Positions 7,254 to 14,415 of a stretch of 38,570 nt of DNA are shown in pieces. Origin of the DNA: Pseudomonas fluorescens (GTDB taxonomy: Bacteria; Pseudomonadota; Gammaproteobacteria; Pseudomonadales; Pseudomonadaceae). Below the pieces are notes generated by a model. It searched no databases. It saw only the letters and a program-made list of their open reading frames with translations, and was not told the DNA's origin. Numbering within the stretch: the first letter of the stretch is position 1; the number at the start of each line of letters is the position of its first letter. A program made the position numbers and the translations under genes. Location of the stretch: positions 1-38,570 of the forward strand of contig NZ_CABVGX010000054.1 in the NCBI RefSeq assembly GCF_902497625.1, given 5' to 3'.

Positions 7254-8828
7254 ATGACAGGCGAAATGAACATCCTCCCGCTGCCGCCGACCTCGCCCGC
7301 GAACGCGCGGCCGCAGGTCGTCAGTGGCGAGTTACTGAAGTTGCTGGCGCCGATGGAAGGTCTGATCGCTGCCGGCCAGAGCGCCAAGGCGGAAGTGCTG
7401 TCGTTGAAGCAGGCGGACCAGACCTTCCAATTGTTGCTCAAGGTCACGCTGGACAGTGGCCGCCAGACCACCGTGCAAGCGATGAGCACCCAGCCGCTGG
7501 CTCAGGGTACCAACCTGGCGATCACCCAGCCATCGGCAGGGAATCTGGCTGTGACGGTGCAACAGGCGATTGCCTCCGGTGTGGCCACCCTCACCCGCCT
7601 CGACACCGCACAGTTGCCGGTTGGCACGCTGTTGCAAGGCACAGTGCTGACTTCCCAGGTGTTGCCGCAGGTGCCGGGCCAGCCGACCGTGTTTCGCTCG
7701 CTGGTGAGCCTTTTGAACACCGCGCAAGCCGGCAGCACGATGAACATCGACAGCCCGACGCCCTTGCGCATCGGCACCTTACTCAGCGCACTGGTGCAGG
7801 ATGCGCACACCTTGAAATTCGTTCCGTTGGCCAACCGTCAGGAACAACTCGCGGTGACTCAGCAACTGGTCAGCCAGCAAAGCCGCCAGGGCTCGCTGGA
7901 CGGACTGCTCAAACTCCTGCAAAACCTGCCGGCATCCGAGCAAACCCCGCGCGATCTGCGTGCAGCGGTGGAGAGACTGCTTGCCGGTCTGCCTGATGTG
8001 CAACAACTGAGCACACCCAAAGGTCTGGCCCAGGCGCTGGCCAACAGCGGGCAGTTTCTGGAAGCCAAGCTGCTGGCCGGACAGAACCCGTCACTGGCCC
8101 CCGACATGAAAGGCGATCTGCTGAAGCTCATCGCGCAACTAACCCCGGGCTTGCCCGCCAATACTCATCTGAACGCGATCATCGCTGCCAATACGCTGGC
8201 GCAAGCCATGCCGAGTTTCGTCCGCAGCGCATTGGGCATGCTCGGCCAGGTCAGCGCCAAGCCGCAGCCGGGCAGCTTTCCGTTGCCAGAGCGCATGCTG
8301 CAAAGTACGGAAGGCGAAGGTGATCTTGAACACTTGCTACGTCTGGCTGCGGCGGCGGTTTCACGCTTGCAAACCCATCAATTGTCGAGCCTTGAGCAAA
8401 CCGGCGTGACGGATGATGGCCGGCTGATGAGCACCTGGCAGCTGGAAATCCCGATGCGCAACCTGCAAGACATCGTGCCGCTTCAGGTGAAGTTTCAGCG
8501 CGAAGAAGCGCCCGAAAAGGAGCAGCCCAACGAGCGCCGTGACGAACGCGAGCCCAAACAGCAACTGTGGCGCGTCGAGCTGGCGTTCGACATCGAACCG
8601 CTGGGGCCGATGCAGATTCAAGCGCAGTTGATCAGTGGCAATCTGTCCAGCCAGCTGTGGGCCGAAAGGCCGTACACGGCGAGTCTGATCGAAAGCAACC
8701 TTGGCGGACTACGCGAAAAGCTGCTCGCCTCGGGCCTCAATGTCGGCGATCTCGATTGCCACCTCGGCACTCCGCCGCAAGGCGCACACACCCGTCTGGA
8801 ACAACGCTGGGTCGACGAAACCGCATGA
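7254..8828 (+). CDS. FliK-like hook-length control family protein (second FliK)
   Basis: A 524-residue protein with a long low-complexity, Gln/Leu/Ala-rich N-terminal region and a C-terminal domain of the Flg_hook (FliK C-domain) type, about residues 390-500. The core is recognisable from TWQLEIPMRNLQDIVPLQVKF, LWRVELAFDIEPLGPMQIQ and the final LREKLLASGLNVGDL. FliK proteins measure hook length and switch the export gate by contacting FlhB. The canonical fliK is at 30279-31628, so this is a paralogue. It forms a two-gene unit with the FlhB-like gene that follows (ATGA overlap), on the opposite strand to everything else. A second in-frame ATG at 7266 is a possible start. The exact role is not known. 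Confidence 0.85.
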   Translation: MTGEMNILPLPPTSPANARPQVVSGELLKLLAPMEGLIAAGQSAKAEVLSLKQADQTFQLLLKVTLDSGRQTTVQAMSTQPLAQGTNLAITQPSAGNLAVTVQQAIASGVATLTRLDTAQLPVGTLLQGTVLTSQVLPQVPGQPTVFRSLVSLLNTAQAGSTMNIDSPTPLRIGTLLSALVQDAHTLKFVPLANRQEQLAVTQQLVSQQSRQGSLDGLLKLLQNLPASEQTPRDLRAAVERLLAGLPDVQQLSTPKGLAQALANSGQFLEAKLLAGQNPSLAPDMKGDLLKLIAQLTPGLPANTHLNAIIAANTLAQAMPSFVRSALGMLGQVSAKPQPGSFPLPERMLQSTEGEGDLEHLLRLAAAAVSRLQTHQLSSLEQTGVTDDGRLMSTWQLEIPMRNLQDIVPLQVKFQREEAPEKEQPNERRDEREPKQQLWRVELAFDIEPLGPMQIQAQLISGNLSSQLWAERPYTASLIESNLGGLREKLLASGLNVGDLDCHLGTPPQGAHTRLEQRWVDETA

Positions 8829-9154
8829 ATACCTCCGATACTCCCCGTCAGGCCATCGCCCTCAAATACGACGGAACCCACGCGCCGACGCTCACGGCGA
8901 AAGGTGACGAAGCACTGGCAGAAGAAATCCTCAGGATCGCTCGCGAATGTGAAGTACCGATTTATGAAAATGCCGAACTGGTTAAGCTATTAGCGAGAAT
9001 GGAACTGGGTGATAGTATTCCTGAGGAGCTATATCGCACGATTGCAGAGATCATTGCCTTCGCGTGGAATTTGAAGGGCAAGTTTCCGGAAGGCAGTGAT
9101 CCGAATGCGCCTATGGTCGAGAAGGATATGACCGAGCGTGGGGATGATTATTGA
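8825..9154 (+). CDS. FlhB C-terminal-domain-only protein (FlhX-like)
   Basis: A 109-residue soluble protein that matches only the part of FlhB lying after the NPTH autocleavage site. AIALKYDGTHAPTLTAKG corresponds to YAVALKYDPDKSGAPMLVAKG of FlhB at 24634-25773, and the helix LRIARECEVPIYENAELVKLL matches the FlhB helix around NNVLLLESPALARSI. The membrane part and the NPTH motif are absent. Similar free domains (FlhX in Helicobacter) are known to stand in for the FlhB cleavage fragment. It overlaps the FliK-like gene by ATGA. The first 130 nt have the GC-rich local codon style, but from about 8955 codons become A/T-rich (TTATGAAAATG, CTATTAGCG), and the tail is repeated at 9722-9841. Confidence 0.85.
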   Translation: MNTSDTPRQAIALKYDGTHAPTLTAKGDEALAEEILRIARECEVPIYENAELVKLLARMELGDSIPEELYRTIAEIIAFAWNLKGKFPEGSDPNAPMVEKDMTERGDDY

Positions 9155-9180
9155 AACATAAATTTTTGCGCTTTAATAAA

Positions 9181-9250
9181 GCTCCGTCCCAAGCAATTAG
9201 CAGTCAGTATACAATGAGTGAAAACTGCTAGGCTTGGGAGCGGTTTTTTT
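9181..9250. terminator. Terminator-like long hairpin shared by convergent genes
   Basis: CCCAAGC (9188-9194) and TAGCAGT (9198-9204) pair with ACTGCTA (9224-9230) and GCTTGGG (9232-9238) around a 19-nt loop. On the plus strand the stem is followed by CGG and seven T (9244-9250), a good rho-independent terminator for the FliK-like/FlhX-like unit. On the minus strand the hairpin is followed by a weaker T-rich stretch (GCTTTATT), so it may also end the small gene at 9286-9540, which reads towards it. Confidence 0.8.
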
Positions 9251-9285
9251 GACAAATACAGCATTAACCGCATCGATGGTTAGTA

Positions 9286-9540
9286 TCATTCAAGCTCAAC
9301 TTCCTCGGCCACCAAACCATTCCAGCCGGGAAACCTGAGGAAACGGACCCGCTTGCCAACGAGTGGCGTCGCCTCAAACCATCCTTCAAAGCTTCTGTGA
9401 TTAAACTTGTATTTACGCCCCCCGTCATCGTCCTCAATCTCACCTTTTATGAAACTCGTAGGCCAGTCCCAACTACCCCACGGATCTGTCAACTCTGCCC
9501 ACACAATTACGCCAGTAGACTGATTCGGCTTGCTATCCAT
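9286..9540 (-). CDS. Small hypothetical protein, possible OB/cold-shock-like fold
   Basis: An 84-residue acidic protein starting MDSKPNQST. The ATG at 9538-9540 is chosen because a perfect AGGAGG (9548-9553) lies 7 nt upstream; an in-frame ATG 9 codons earlier has no such site. No family is recognised with certainty. The pattern of a Trp/Gly-rich start, a GEIEDDDGGRKYKFNHRSFEGW segment split by charged residues, and PLVGKRVRFLRFPGWNGLVAEEVEL resembles small OB-fold proteins, such as those with a cold-shock-type arrangement (short strands, G-x-x-V-x-F, then a final A-x-x-V strand); this is inference only. Base composition is clearly lower in GC than the flagellar genes, suggesting recent acquisition. 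Confidence 0.65.
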   Translation of the reverse strand: MDSKPNQSTGVIVWAELTDPWGSWDWPTSFIKGEIEDDDGGRKYKFNHRSFEGWFEATPLVGKRVRFLRFPGWNGLVAEEVELE

Positions 9541-9564
9541 ATCAATTCCTCCTAAGAATACATA

Positions 9565-9599
9565 CAAACATAATGTTTGAGAAACTTCGAACCTCGAAG
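9565..9599. promoter_or_regulatory. Two adjacent perfect palindromes upstream of the small gene
   Basis: CAAACAT-A-ATGTTTG (9565-9579) is a 15-bp perfect palindrome, and CTTCGA-ACC-TCGAAG (9585-9599) is a second perfect inverted repeat. They lie 12 and 32 bp upstream of the AGGAGG of the small minus-strand gene, where an operator would overlap its promoter. No convincing -35/-10 pair was identified. The rest of 9600-9721 is AT-rich with no gene or signal seen. Confidence 0.5.
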
Positions 9600-9721
9600 A
9601 AAAACAACGATAAGGGTTAACACTTTTGAGCTCAACTATCAGATCTGACGGTATTAACCCGCTAAGACGTTACGCACAATTAGATGTCAGCTATAAAAAA
9701 TAGATCCAGGCATTAATGTAA

Positions 9722-9841
9722 CGCAGCATTGCGCAATGGGTCGTTCACGCTGCGTCTTATGGCAAGGATTCGCAGGGGTACGATCCAAATGATGCGCCAA
9801 TGGGCGAGAAGGATGTGATCGAGCGTGGGGACGATTGTTGA
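9722..9841 (+). pseudogene. Decayed second copy of the FlhX-like 3' end
   Basis: Forty codons, opened by an in-frame TAA at 9719-9721 and ending in TGA, read RSIAQWVV...GYDPNDAPMGEKDVIERGDDC. This aligns with the end of the FlhX-like protein, RTIAEIIA...GSDPNAPMVEKDMTERGDDY. At the DNA level the last 37 nt (9805-9841) match 9118-9154 at 33 positions. The fragment has no start codon, ribosome site or upstream part of the gene. It is a remnant left by duplication or by an insertion that replaced the end of the gene. Confidence 0.8.
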
Positions 9842-9853
9842 GGTTTGAAAATG

Positions 9854-9953
9854 CCTTCGCGAGTCAGCCCGTTCCTACATTTGATCTTTAGCGAACACGG
9901 GTTTTGTAATCGGCCGAGATCAGATGTGGGAGCGGGCCTGCTCGCGAAAGCGG
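9854..9953. repeat. REP pair (REPIN-like), one arm degenerate
   Basis: The right arm at 9925-9953 is a typical Pseudomonas REP (TGTGGGAGCGGGCCTGCTCG, then CGAAAGCGG). The left arm at 9854-9882 is its inverted, more diverged partner (CCTTCGCGAGTCAGCCCGTT, then CCTACATTT). The pair lies just after the last gene of the chemotaxis cluster and can fold into a long hairpin in RNA. Confidence 0.85.
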
Positions 9954-9973
9954 CTGCGGGCCGATCGTAGCAA

Positions 9974-10366
9974 TCAGTTCTTGTGCATCTTGCGCATCAA
10001 CTCGGCCTCGGCCTGGGTCAGGCCGCAGGACGCCGTCAATTCGTCAACGCTCGCGCCCATGCCCACCAATCGCGCCGCTTGGGCAAACGACAGGCTCGAC
10101 GGGTCTCGCTGTTCGAGCTGCGCCAGTTTGTCTGGCAACGGGCCGACGATTGCGCGCAGCTCGTGCAGGCTTTCGCCCATGCGCACGTTGCCGCTCTGAT
10201 AATCGTCGACGCGCTTGGCCAGGTCCTTGATGCGCTGATCACGCAGCGCATCGCCCTCGGCCTGTTGCGCGGCAATCTGTCGTTGCGCGCGAATGTACGC
10301 CAGAAACATTGCCAGCGTGCCCGCCCAAAACAGGAACAGGACAACTACCGCTACCTCAAGAATCAA
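9974..10366 (-). CDS. DUF2802 membrane-anchored protein of the chemotaxis cluster
   Basis: A 130-residue protein with one N-terminal membrane segment (VAVVVLFLFWAGTLAMFLAYI), a charged coiled-coil-like region rich in Gln/Ala/Arg, and a C-terminal helical domain (FAQAARLVGMGASVDELTASCGLTQAEAELM) typical of DUF2802. The Pseudomonas homologue always follows cheW. The start is a TTG directly after the cheW TGA (TGATTG), with GGAG about 9 nt upstream; this close join implies translational coupling. The function is not established; the C-terminal part resembles a helix-turn-helix-like motif with a conserved CGL. Confidence 0.85.
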   Translation of the reverse strand: MILEVAVVVLFLFWAGTLAMFLAYIRAQRQIAAQQAEGDALRDQRIKDLAKRVDDYQSGNVRMGESLHELRAIVGPLPDKLAQLEQRDPSSLSFAQAARLVGMGASVDELTASCGLTQAEAELMRKMHKN

Positions 10367-10852
10367 TCAGATGTTCTCCAGATCCGACCATTCTTCTTCG
10401 CTCATCATCTTGTCCAGCTCGACGAGGATCAGCAGTTCGTTGTTCTTGTTGCACACGCCTTGAATGAACTTGGCGGATTCTTCGTTGCCGACGTTCGGCG
10501 CCGTCTCGATTTCCGACTGACGCAGGTAAACCACTTCGGCGACGCTGTCGACCATGATCCCGACTACTTGCTTGTCGGCTTCGATGATGACGATGCGCGT
10601 GTTGTCACTGATCTCGGCGTTCATCAGGCCGAAGCGCTGACGGGTGTCGATCACGGTGACCACGTTACCGCGCAAGTTGATGATGCCCAGCACGTAGCTT
10701 GGTGCACCCGGAACCGGAGCGATTTCGGTGTAACGCAACACTTCCTGAACGCGCATCACGTTGATGCCGTAGGTTTCGTTGTCGAGCTTGAAGGTCACCC
10801 ATTGCAGGATCGGATCTTCGGAGCCCTTTGCCGCTGTTGCCTTGTCATTCAT
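10367..10852 (-). CDS. cheW: Chemotaxis adaptor protein CheW
   Basis: CheW links chemoreceptors to the CheA kinase in the polar array. The 161-residue protein is a single CheW domain: QWVTFKLDNETYGINVMRVQEVLRY, the receptor/CheA interface NLRGNVVTVIDTRQRFGL, and the final ILVELDKMMSEEEW. ATG at 10850-10852 has GAGG and AAGG upstream. It lies 72 nt after parP, in a spacer with two hairpins, and joins the DUF2802 gene directly. It belongs to the che system whose kinase CheA is at 15597-17837. Confidence 0.96.
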   Translation of the reverse strand: MNDKATAAKGSEDPILQWVTFKLDNETYGINVMRVQEVLRYTEIAPVPGAPSYVLGIINLRGNVVTVIDTRQRFGLMNAEISDNTRIVIIEADKQVVGIMVDSVAEVVYLRQSEIETAPNVGNEESAKFIQGVCNKNNELLILVELDKMMSEEEWSDLENI

Positions 10853-10865
10853 ACCTTGCCCCTCG

Positions 10866-10917
10866 AAAAACCGCGCTGGCGGTGTGTGTTCCGTGCGCAG
10901 GCAGTAACTGCCCGCGC
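10866..10917 (-). promoter_or_regulatory. Two hairpins between parP and cheW, one terminator-like
   Basis: In RNA made from the minus strand, the first hairpin pairs two 10-nt arms around a 3-nt loop (10895-10917, one G-U pair). The second, ACCGC-4 nt-GCGGT (10870-10883), is followed by TTTTC (10866-10869 region), which looks like a weak rho-independent terminator. The cheW ribosome site follows at once. The pair could reduce read-through from the parC-parP part, or protect RNA ends after processing. Confidence 0.45.
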
Positions 10918-10924
10918 CTGTTTG

Positions 10925-11821
10925 TCAGGTTGATTTGAGCGTTGGCTTGCTGCCGCCCATGTGTTTTGCACCGCCGCTGGCAATGAGCTCGGCCAGTTCT
11001 GAGACGTCGAGCAAAGCACACATGTGTTCGATCACTGTGCCAGCCAGCCACGGTCGCTGACCGCGATGGCTGCGCCATTTGATTTCGTTGGGGTCCAGGC
11101 GCAATGAGCGGCTGACTTGATGCACGGCCAACCCCCACTCGTAGCCCTGAACCGAAATAACGTATTGCAGACCCTGGCGGAAATCATCGCGGTAGCGGTC
11201 GGGCATTACCCAACGCGCGGTGTCCAGCACTTTGAGGTTGCCAGCCTGACTCGGCAGGATCCCCAGGAACCAGTCCGGCTGACCGAACAGCGGCGTCAGC
11301 TCGTGGCCGGCCAGGGAATAAATCGAGCCCAGGCACACCAGCGGGACGGCGAGCGTCAATCCGGCGACATCGAACAACAGGCATTCGAAAGGTTCGGCGG
11401 CCCAGGCGGGTCGGCCGTTGCTCGCGACCGGTGGCGGCGTGTTGCTCGGTGGCAGGTGCACTTCGACAACCGGCGGCACCAAGGCATGCAACAGCGGCGC
11501 GAGGGTCGAGACGGATGCCAGCACTGGTGCCGGCGCCTCCTCGAGGACGACCGGTGCTTTGGCGACGCAGACCAGCACTGGCGCTACAACAGGCGCGGAA
11601 TCTCCTGCAGACTGGTGTGCATCGCGGGCCTGCTCTTCGAGCACGGCGGCCTGGAATTCATCCAGCGCGCCCTCCTCCTCGACCACCTCGACTTCGACCG
11701 GCCCGGGCGCAGCTTCGATTTGCGGCGCCACCCACTCTTCAGTGGCGTCCATCAACAAGTTGTCCAGATAAGACTGGAGCGCCAATTGCGGACGCGAAGT
11801 GATCTTCACCGGCTTGTTCAT
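10925..11821 (-). CDS. parP: CheW-like array-positioning protein ParP
   Basis: A 298-residue protein with a short conserved N-terminus (SRPQLALQSYLDNLL), a long Pro/Val/Ala/Glu-rich linker (about residues 35-140) and a CheW-like C-terminal domain (FECLLFDVAGLTLAVPLVCLG, then the final IEHMCALLDVSELAELI). Its place directly after a ParA-type ATPase in the che operon matches the ParC-ParP pair. That pair ties chemotaxis arrays to the cell pole in Vibrio and Pseudomonas; ParP contacts CheA and ParC. The ATG at 11819-11821 is preferred; a TTG two codons earlier is the alternative. A REP pair separates it from parC. Confidence 0.88.
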   Translation of the reverse strand: MNKPVKITSRPQLALQSYLDNLLMDATEEWVAPQIEAAPGPVEVEVVEEEGALDEFQAAVLEEQARDAHQSAGDSAPVVAPVLVCVAKAPVVLEEAPAPVLASVSTLAPLLHALVPPVVEVHLPPSNTPPPVASNGRPAWAAEPFECLLFDVAGLTLAVPLVCLGSIYSLAGHELTPLFGQPDWFLGILPSQAGNLKVLDTARWVMPDRYRDDFRQGLQYVISVQGYEWGLAVHQVSRSLRLDPNEIKWRSHRGQRPWLAGTVIEHMCALLDVSELAELIASGGAKHMGGSKPTLKST

Positions 11822-11834
11822 GCGCAAGCCCCCA

Positions 11835-11927
11835 CTGTAGGAGCTGCCGCAGGCTGCGATCTTTCAGCAATCTCGAAAACGTCGCAAACCAGGATCAACA
11901 GATCGCAGCCTGCGGCAGCTTCTACAG
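11835..11927. repeat. REP pair (REPIN-like) between parC and parP
   Basis: Two 28-nt arms in inverted orientation (11835-11862 and 11900-11927) differ at a single position. The core TGTAGGAGCTGCCGCAGGCT is a common Pseudomonas REP type, different from the GTGGGAGC type at 9854 and 30172. The 37-nt middle is unrelated sequence. The element lies inside the che operon, so RNA of parC and parP would be separated by a very stable hairpin. Confidence 0.9.
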
Positions 11928-11939
11928 ATAATGAATTCA

Positions 11940-12728
11940 TCAAGCCACCTGCGGAACAAGTTGTGCCGTCAGCATGTGCTTGAGCAGCGCACGATACGCC
12001 AGCACACCACGGCTCTTGCCGTCGAACTGCGAAGGCGTCACGCCGGCACGGCTGGCATCGCGCAGACGCGTATCCACGGGAATGTAGCCTTGCCAGATTT
12101 CTTCGGGGTATTTATCGCGAAGCACCCGCAAGGTGCCCAGCGATGCCTGAGTGCGGCGGTCGAACAAGGTCGGCACGATGCTGAACGGCAGCGCGACTTT
12201 GCGTGAACGGTTGATCATCGCCAAGGTGTTGACCATGCGCTCCAGACCTTTGACCGCCAGGTGTTCGGTCTGCACCGGAATCACCAATTGCTGGCTGGCC
12301 GCCAAGGCATTGACCATCAGCAGGCCGAGCAACGGCGGGCTGTCGATCACCGCGTAATCGAAGTCCTGCCACAGCTGCGCCAGACTCTTGGCAATCACCA
12401 GGCCCAGGCCACTTTGGCCTGGCGACTGACGTTCCAGGGTGGCGAGCGCGGTGCTCGACGGCAATAGGGAAATACTCGCGTGACTGGTCGGCATCAGCAG
12501 CTGCCCCGGCAAGCCAGCCGGCACGTTGCCCTTGTGCAGGAACAGGTCATAGCTGCTGTGTTCGAGGGTGTCGGGGTCATAACCGAAGTAACTGGTCATC
12601 GAGCCGTGCGGGTCAAGATCGACCACGACCACGCGCTTGCCCGCCTCGGCCAGTAAACCGGCCAGAGCGATGGATGAAGTGGTTTTACCAACACCACCCT
12701 TTTGATTGGCGACTGCCCAGACTCTCAT
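11940..12728 (-). CDS. parC: ParA/MinD-type ATPase ParC, chemotaxis array positioning
   Basis: A 262-residue ParA-family ATPase with the deviant Walker A motif KGGVGKTT (residues 10-17), the A' motif VVVVDLDPHGS and Walker B YAVIDSPP. It has no N-terminal DNA-binding region, so it is not a plasmid ParA. In Pseudomonas and Vibrio this protein is recruited to the old pole and, with ParP, places the chemosensory array there so that daughter cells inherit it. It is separate from FleN, the other ParA-like protein in this window, which counts flagella. It follows motD after 40 nt, with a small hairpin (12742-12760) in between. Confidence 0.9.
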   Translation of the reverse strand: MRVWAVANQKGGVGKTTSSIALAGLLAEAGKRVVVVDLDPHGSMTSYFGYDPDTLEHSSYDLFLHKGNVPAGLPGQLLMPTSHASISLLPSSTALATLERQSPGQSGLGLVIAKSLAQLWQDFDYAVIDSPPLLGLLMVNALAASQQLVIPVQTEHLAVKGLERMVNTLAMINRSRKVALPFSIVPTLFDRRTQASLGTLRVLRDKYPEEIWQGYIPVDTRLRDASRAGVTPSQFDGKSRGVLAYRALLKHMLTAQLVPQVA

Positions 12729-12768
12729 TCGGATTGTTCCACCCGGTCGGGTCGACCGGGAAAATGGC

Positions 12769-13659
12769 TCAGCGTGTTAATGCGGGCGACGGAGAATTGA
12801 CGGCGCTCTCTCGTCCCGGCGACTTGACCGGGGTAGGTGCAGTTTGTGTGCCAGCCCGCTTCAATGCGGCGTCCGGCTTCGCATGAGCGGTACCGGTGCC
12901 GGTAAGACTGCGACGGACGTCCAGATTGCGCGACACCACCAGCACCACGCGCCGATTGCGCGCGCGGCCTTCGACAGTGGCATTGTTGGCTACCGGTTGA
13001 AACTCACCGTAACCGACCGACGCCAATCGACCGGGGTTAACCCCTTGCATGGCCAGCATGCGCACAATGCTCGAGGAACGGGCCGAGGACAGTTCCCAGT
13101 TGGTCGGGTATTGCGCGGTGCGGATCGGTTGATCGTCGGTGAAACCTTCGACGTGGATCGGGTTATCGAACGGTTTCAGGATCGCGGCCACCTTGTCGAT
13201 AATGTTGAATGCCATGTCGCTGGGCATGGCATCGCCGCTGCCGAACAACAGGCTGGAATTGAGTTCGATCTCGACCCACAGCTCGTTGCCGCGAACAGTC
13301 ATCTGATTGGACTTGATCAGGTCACCAAACGCGGCACTGATGTCATCGGCAATGCTTTTCAGCGGGTCGCTCGCGCCGGAAATGCCGGCGTCAATTTCAT
13401 CGCTGTCCTTGATCAGGGGTTTGGCCGGAGTTACGGACAACGGACGTTCGTCGCCGATCGGAATTGGCTTGAGCGCCCGATCGGCGTCGTTGAACACGCC
13501 GACCAGGGCTTGCGAAATGACTTTGTACTTGCCTTCGTTGATCGAAGAAATCGAGTACATCACCACAAAAAAGGCGAACAGCAACGTGATGAAGTCGGCG
13601 TAGGAAACGAGCCAGCGTTCATGGTTTACATGTTCTTCACGATGCCTGCGTCGAGCCAC
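12769..13659 (-). CDS. motD: Flagellar stator protein MotD
   Basis: MotD is the peptidoglycan-anchored half of the second Pseudomonas stator (MotCD), which gives torque in viscous media and for swarming. The 296-residue protein has one N-terminal membrane helix with the proton-path aspartate (SYADFITLLFAFFVVMYSISS, Asp at about residue 22), a plug/linker region, and an OmpA-like domain (VEGFTDDQPI, NWELSSARSSSIVRML, SVGYGEFQPV, RARNRRVVLVV). A basic, Pro/Ser/Thr-rich tail of about 50 residues follows. The start is GTG at 13657-13659 with GGAGG 9 nt upstream. It follows motC after 15 nt. Confidence 0.96.
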   Translation of the reverse strand: MARRRHREEHVNHERWLVSYADFITLLFAFFVVMYSISSINEGKYKVISQALVGVFNDADRALKPIPIGDERPLSVTPAKPLIKDSDEIDAGISGASDPLKSIADDISAAFGDLIKSNQMTVRGNELWVEIELNSSLLFGSGDAMPSDMAFNIIDKVAAILKPFDNPIHVEGFTDDQPIRTAQYPTNWELSSARSSSIVRMLAMQGVNPGRLASVGYGEFQPVANNATVEGRARNRRVVLVVSRNLDVRRSLTGTGTAHAKPDAALKRAGTQTAPTPVKSPGRESAVNSPSPALTR

Positions 13660-13674
13660 GATTCACGTCCTCCA

Positions 13675-14415
13675 TCAATCCATGAAGCCCTGAAGCTTCA
13701 ATTCGATAGAGCGAGGGTTTTCACCTTCGGCGATCGACAAAATGCCTTCGAGCAACATTTCGCGGTAACGCGACTGGCGCAAGGCAACCGACTTGAGCTT
13801 GGCGGCAATCGGCAGCAACACCAGGTTGGCGCTGGCCACGCCATAGATCGTGGCGACGAAGGCTACGGCAATGCCACTGCCCAGTTGCGATGGATCGGCC
13901 AGATTGCCCATGACGTGGATCAGGCCCATCACCGCACCGATGATGCCAATGGTCGGCGCATAGCCGCCCATGCTTTCGAAAAATTTCGCGGCTTCGATGT
14001 CGCGGCTTTCCTGGGTGTAGAAATCCACTTCCAGAATGCTGCGAATCGCTTCCGGCTCGGCGCCATCAACCAGCAGTTGCAGGCCTTTGCGCGAGTAACT
14101 GTCGGGCTCGGCGTCAGCCACACTTTCCAGCCCCAGCAGACCTTCCTTGCGTGCAGTGAGGCTCCAGTTGACGACGCGATCGACGCCACCGGCCAGGTCG
14201 ACGCGAGGCGGAAACAGAATCCAGCCGACAATCTGCATCGCCCGCTTGAAGGCGCTCATCGGCGCTTGCAGCAGGGCCGCGCCGAGGGTGCCGCCGATCA
14301 CGATCAACGCTGCCGGGCCGTTAGCCAATGCGCCGAGGTGACCGCCTTCGAGGTAGTTGCCGCCGATGATGGCGACGAACGCCATGATGATCCCGATCAG
14401 GCTGAGTACATCCAT
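13675..14415 (-). CDS. motC: Flagellar stator protein MotC
   Basis: MotC is the MotA-like, torque-generating half of the MotCD stator. At 246 aa it has four membrane helices (DVLSLIGIIMAFVAIIGG; ALIVIGGTLGAALLQ; YAPTIGIIGAVMGLIHVMG; IAVAFVATIYGVASANLVLLPIA) and the charged cytoplasmic loop that contacts FliG. The start at ATG 14413-14415 is chosen because it overlaps the cheB stop as TGATG and matches the usual length; an in-frame GTG three codons earlier also exists. Confidence 0.95.
   Translation of the reverse strand: MDVLSLIGIIMAFVAIIGGNYLEGGHLGALANGPAALIVIGGTLGAALLQAPMSAFKRAMQIVGWILFPPRVDLAGGVDRVVNWSLTARKEGLLGLESVADAEPDSYSRKGLQLLVDGAEPEAIRSILEVDFYTQESRDIEAAKFFESMGGYAPTIGIIGAVMGLIHVMGNLADPSQLGSGIAVAFVATIYGVASANLVLLPIAAKLKSVALRQSRYREMLLEGILSIAEGENPRSIELKLQGFMD

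Noticed and set aside
9568..9973. Mobile element with its own transposase or integrase in the AT-rich patch
   Set aside because: No such gene or terminal inverted repeats were found; only a small gene, palindromes, the flhX relic and a REP pair are visible.
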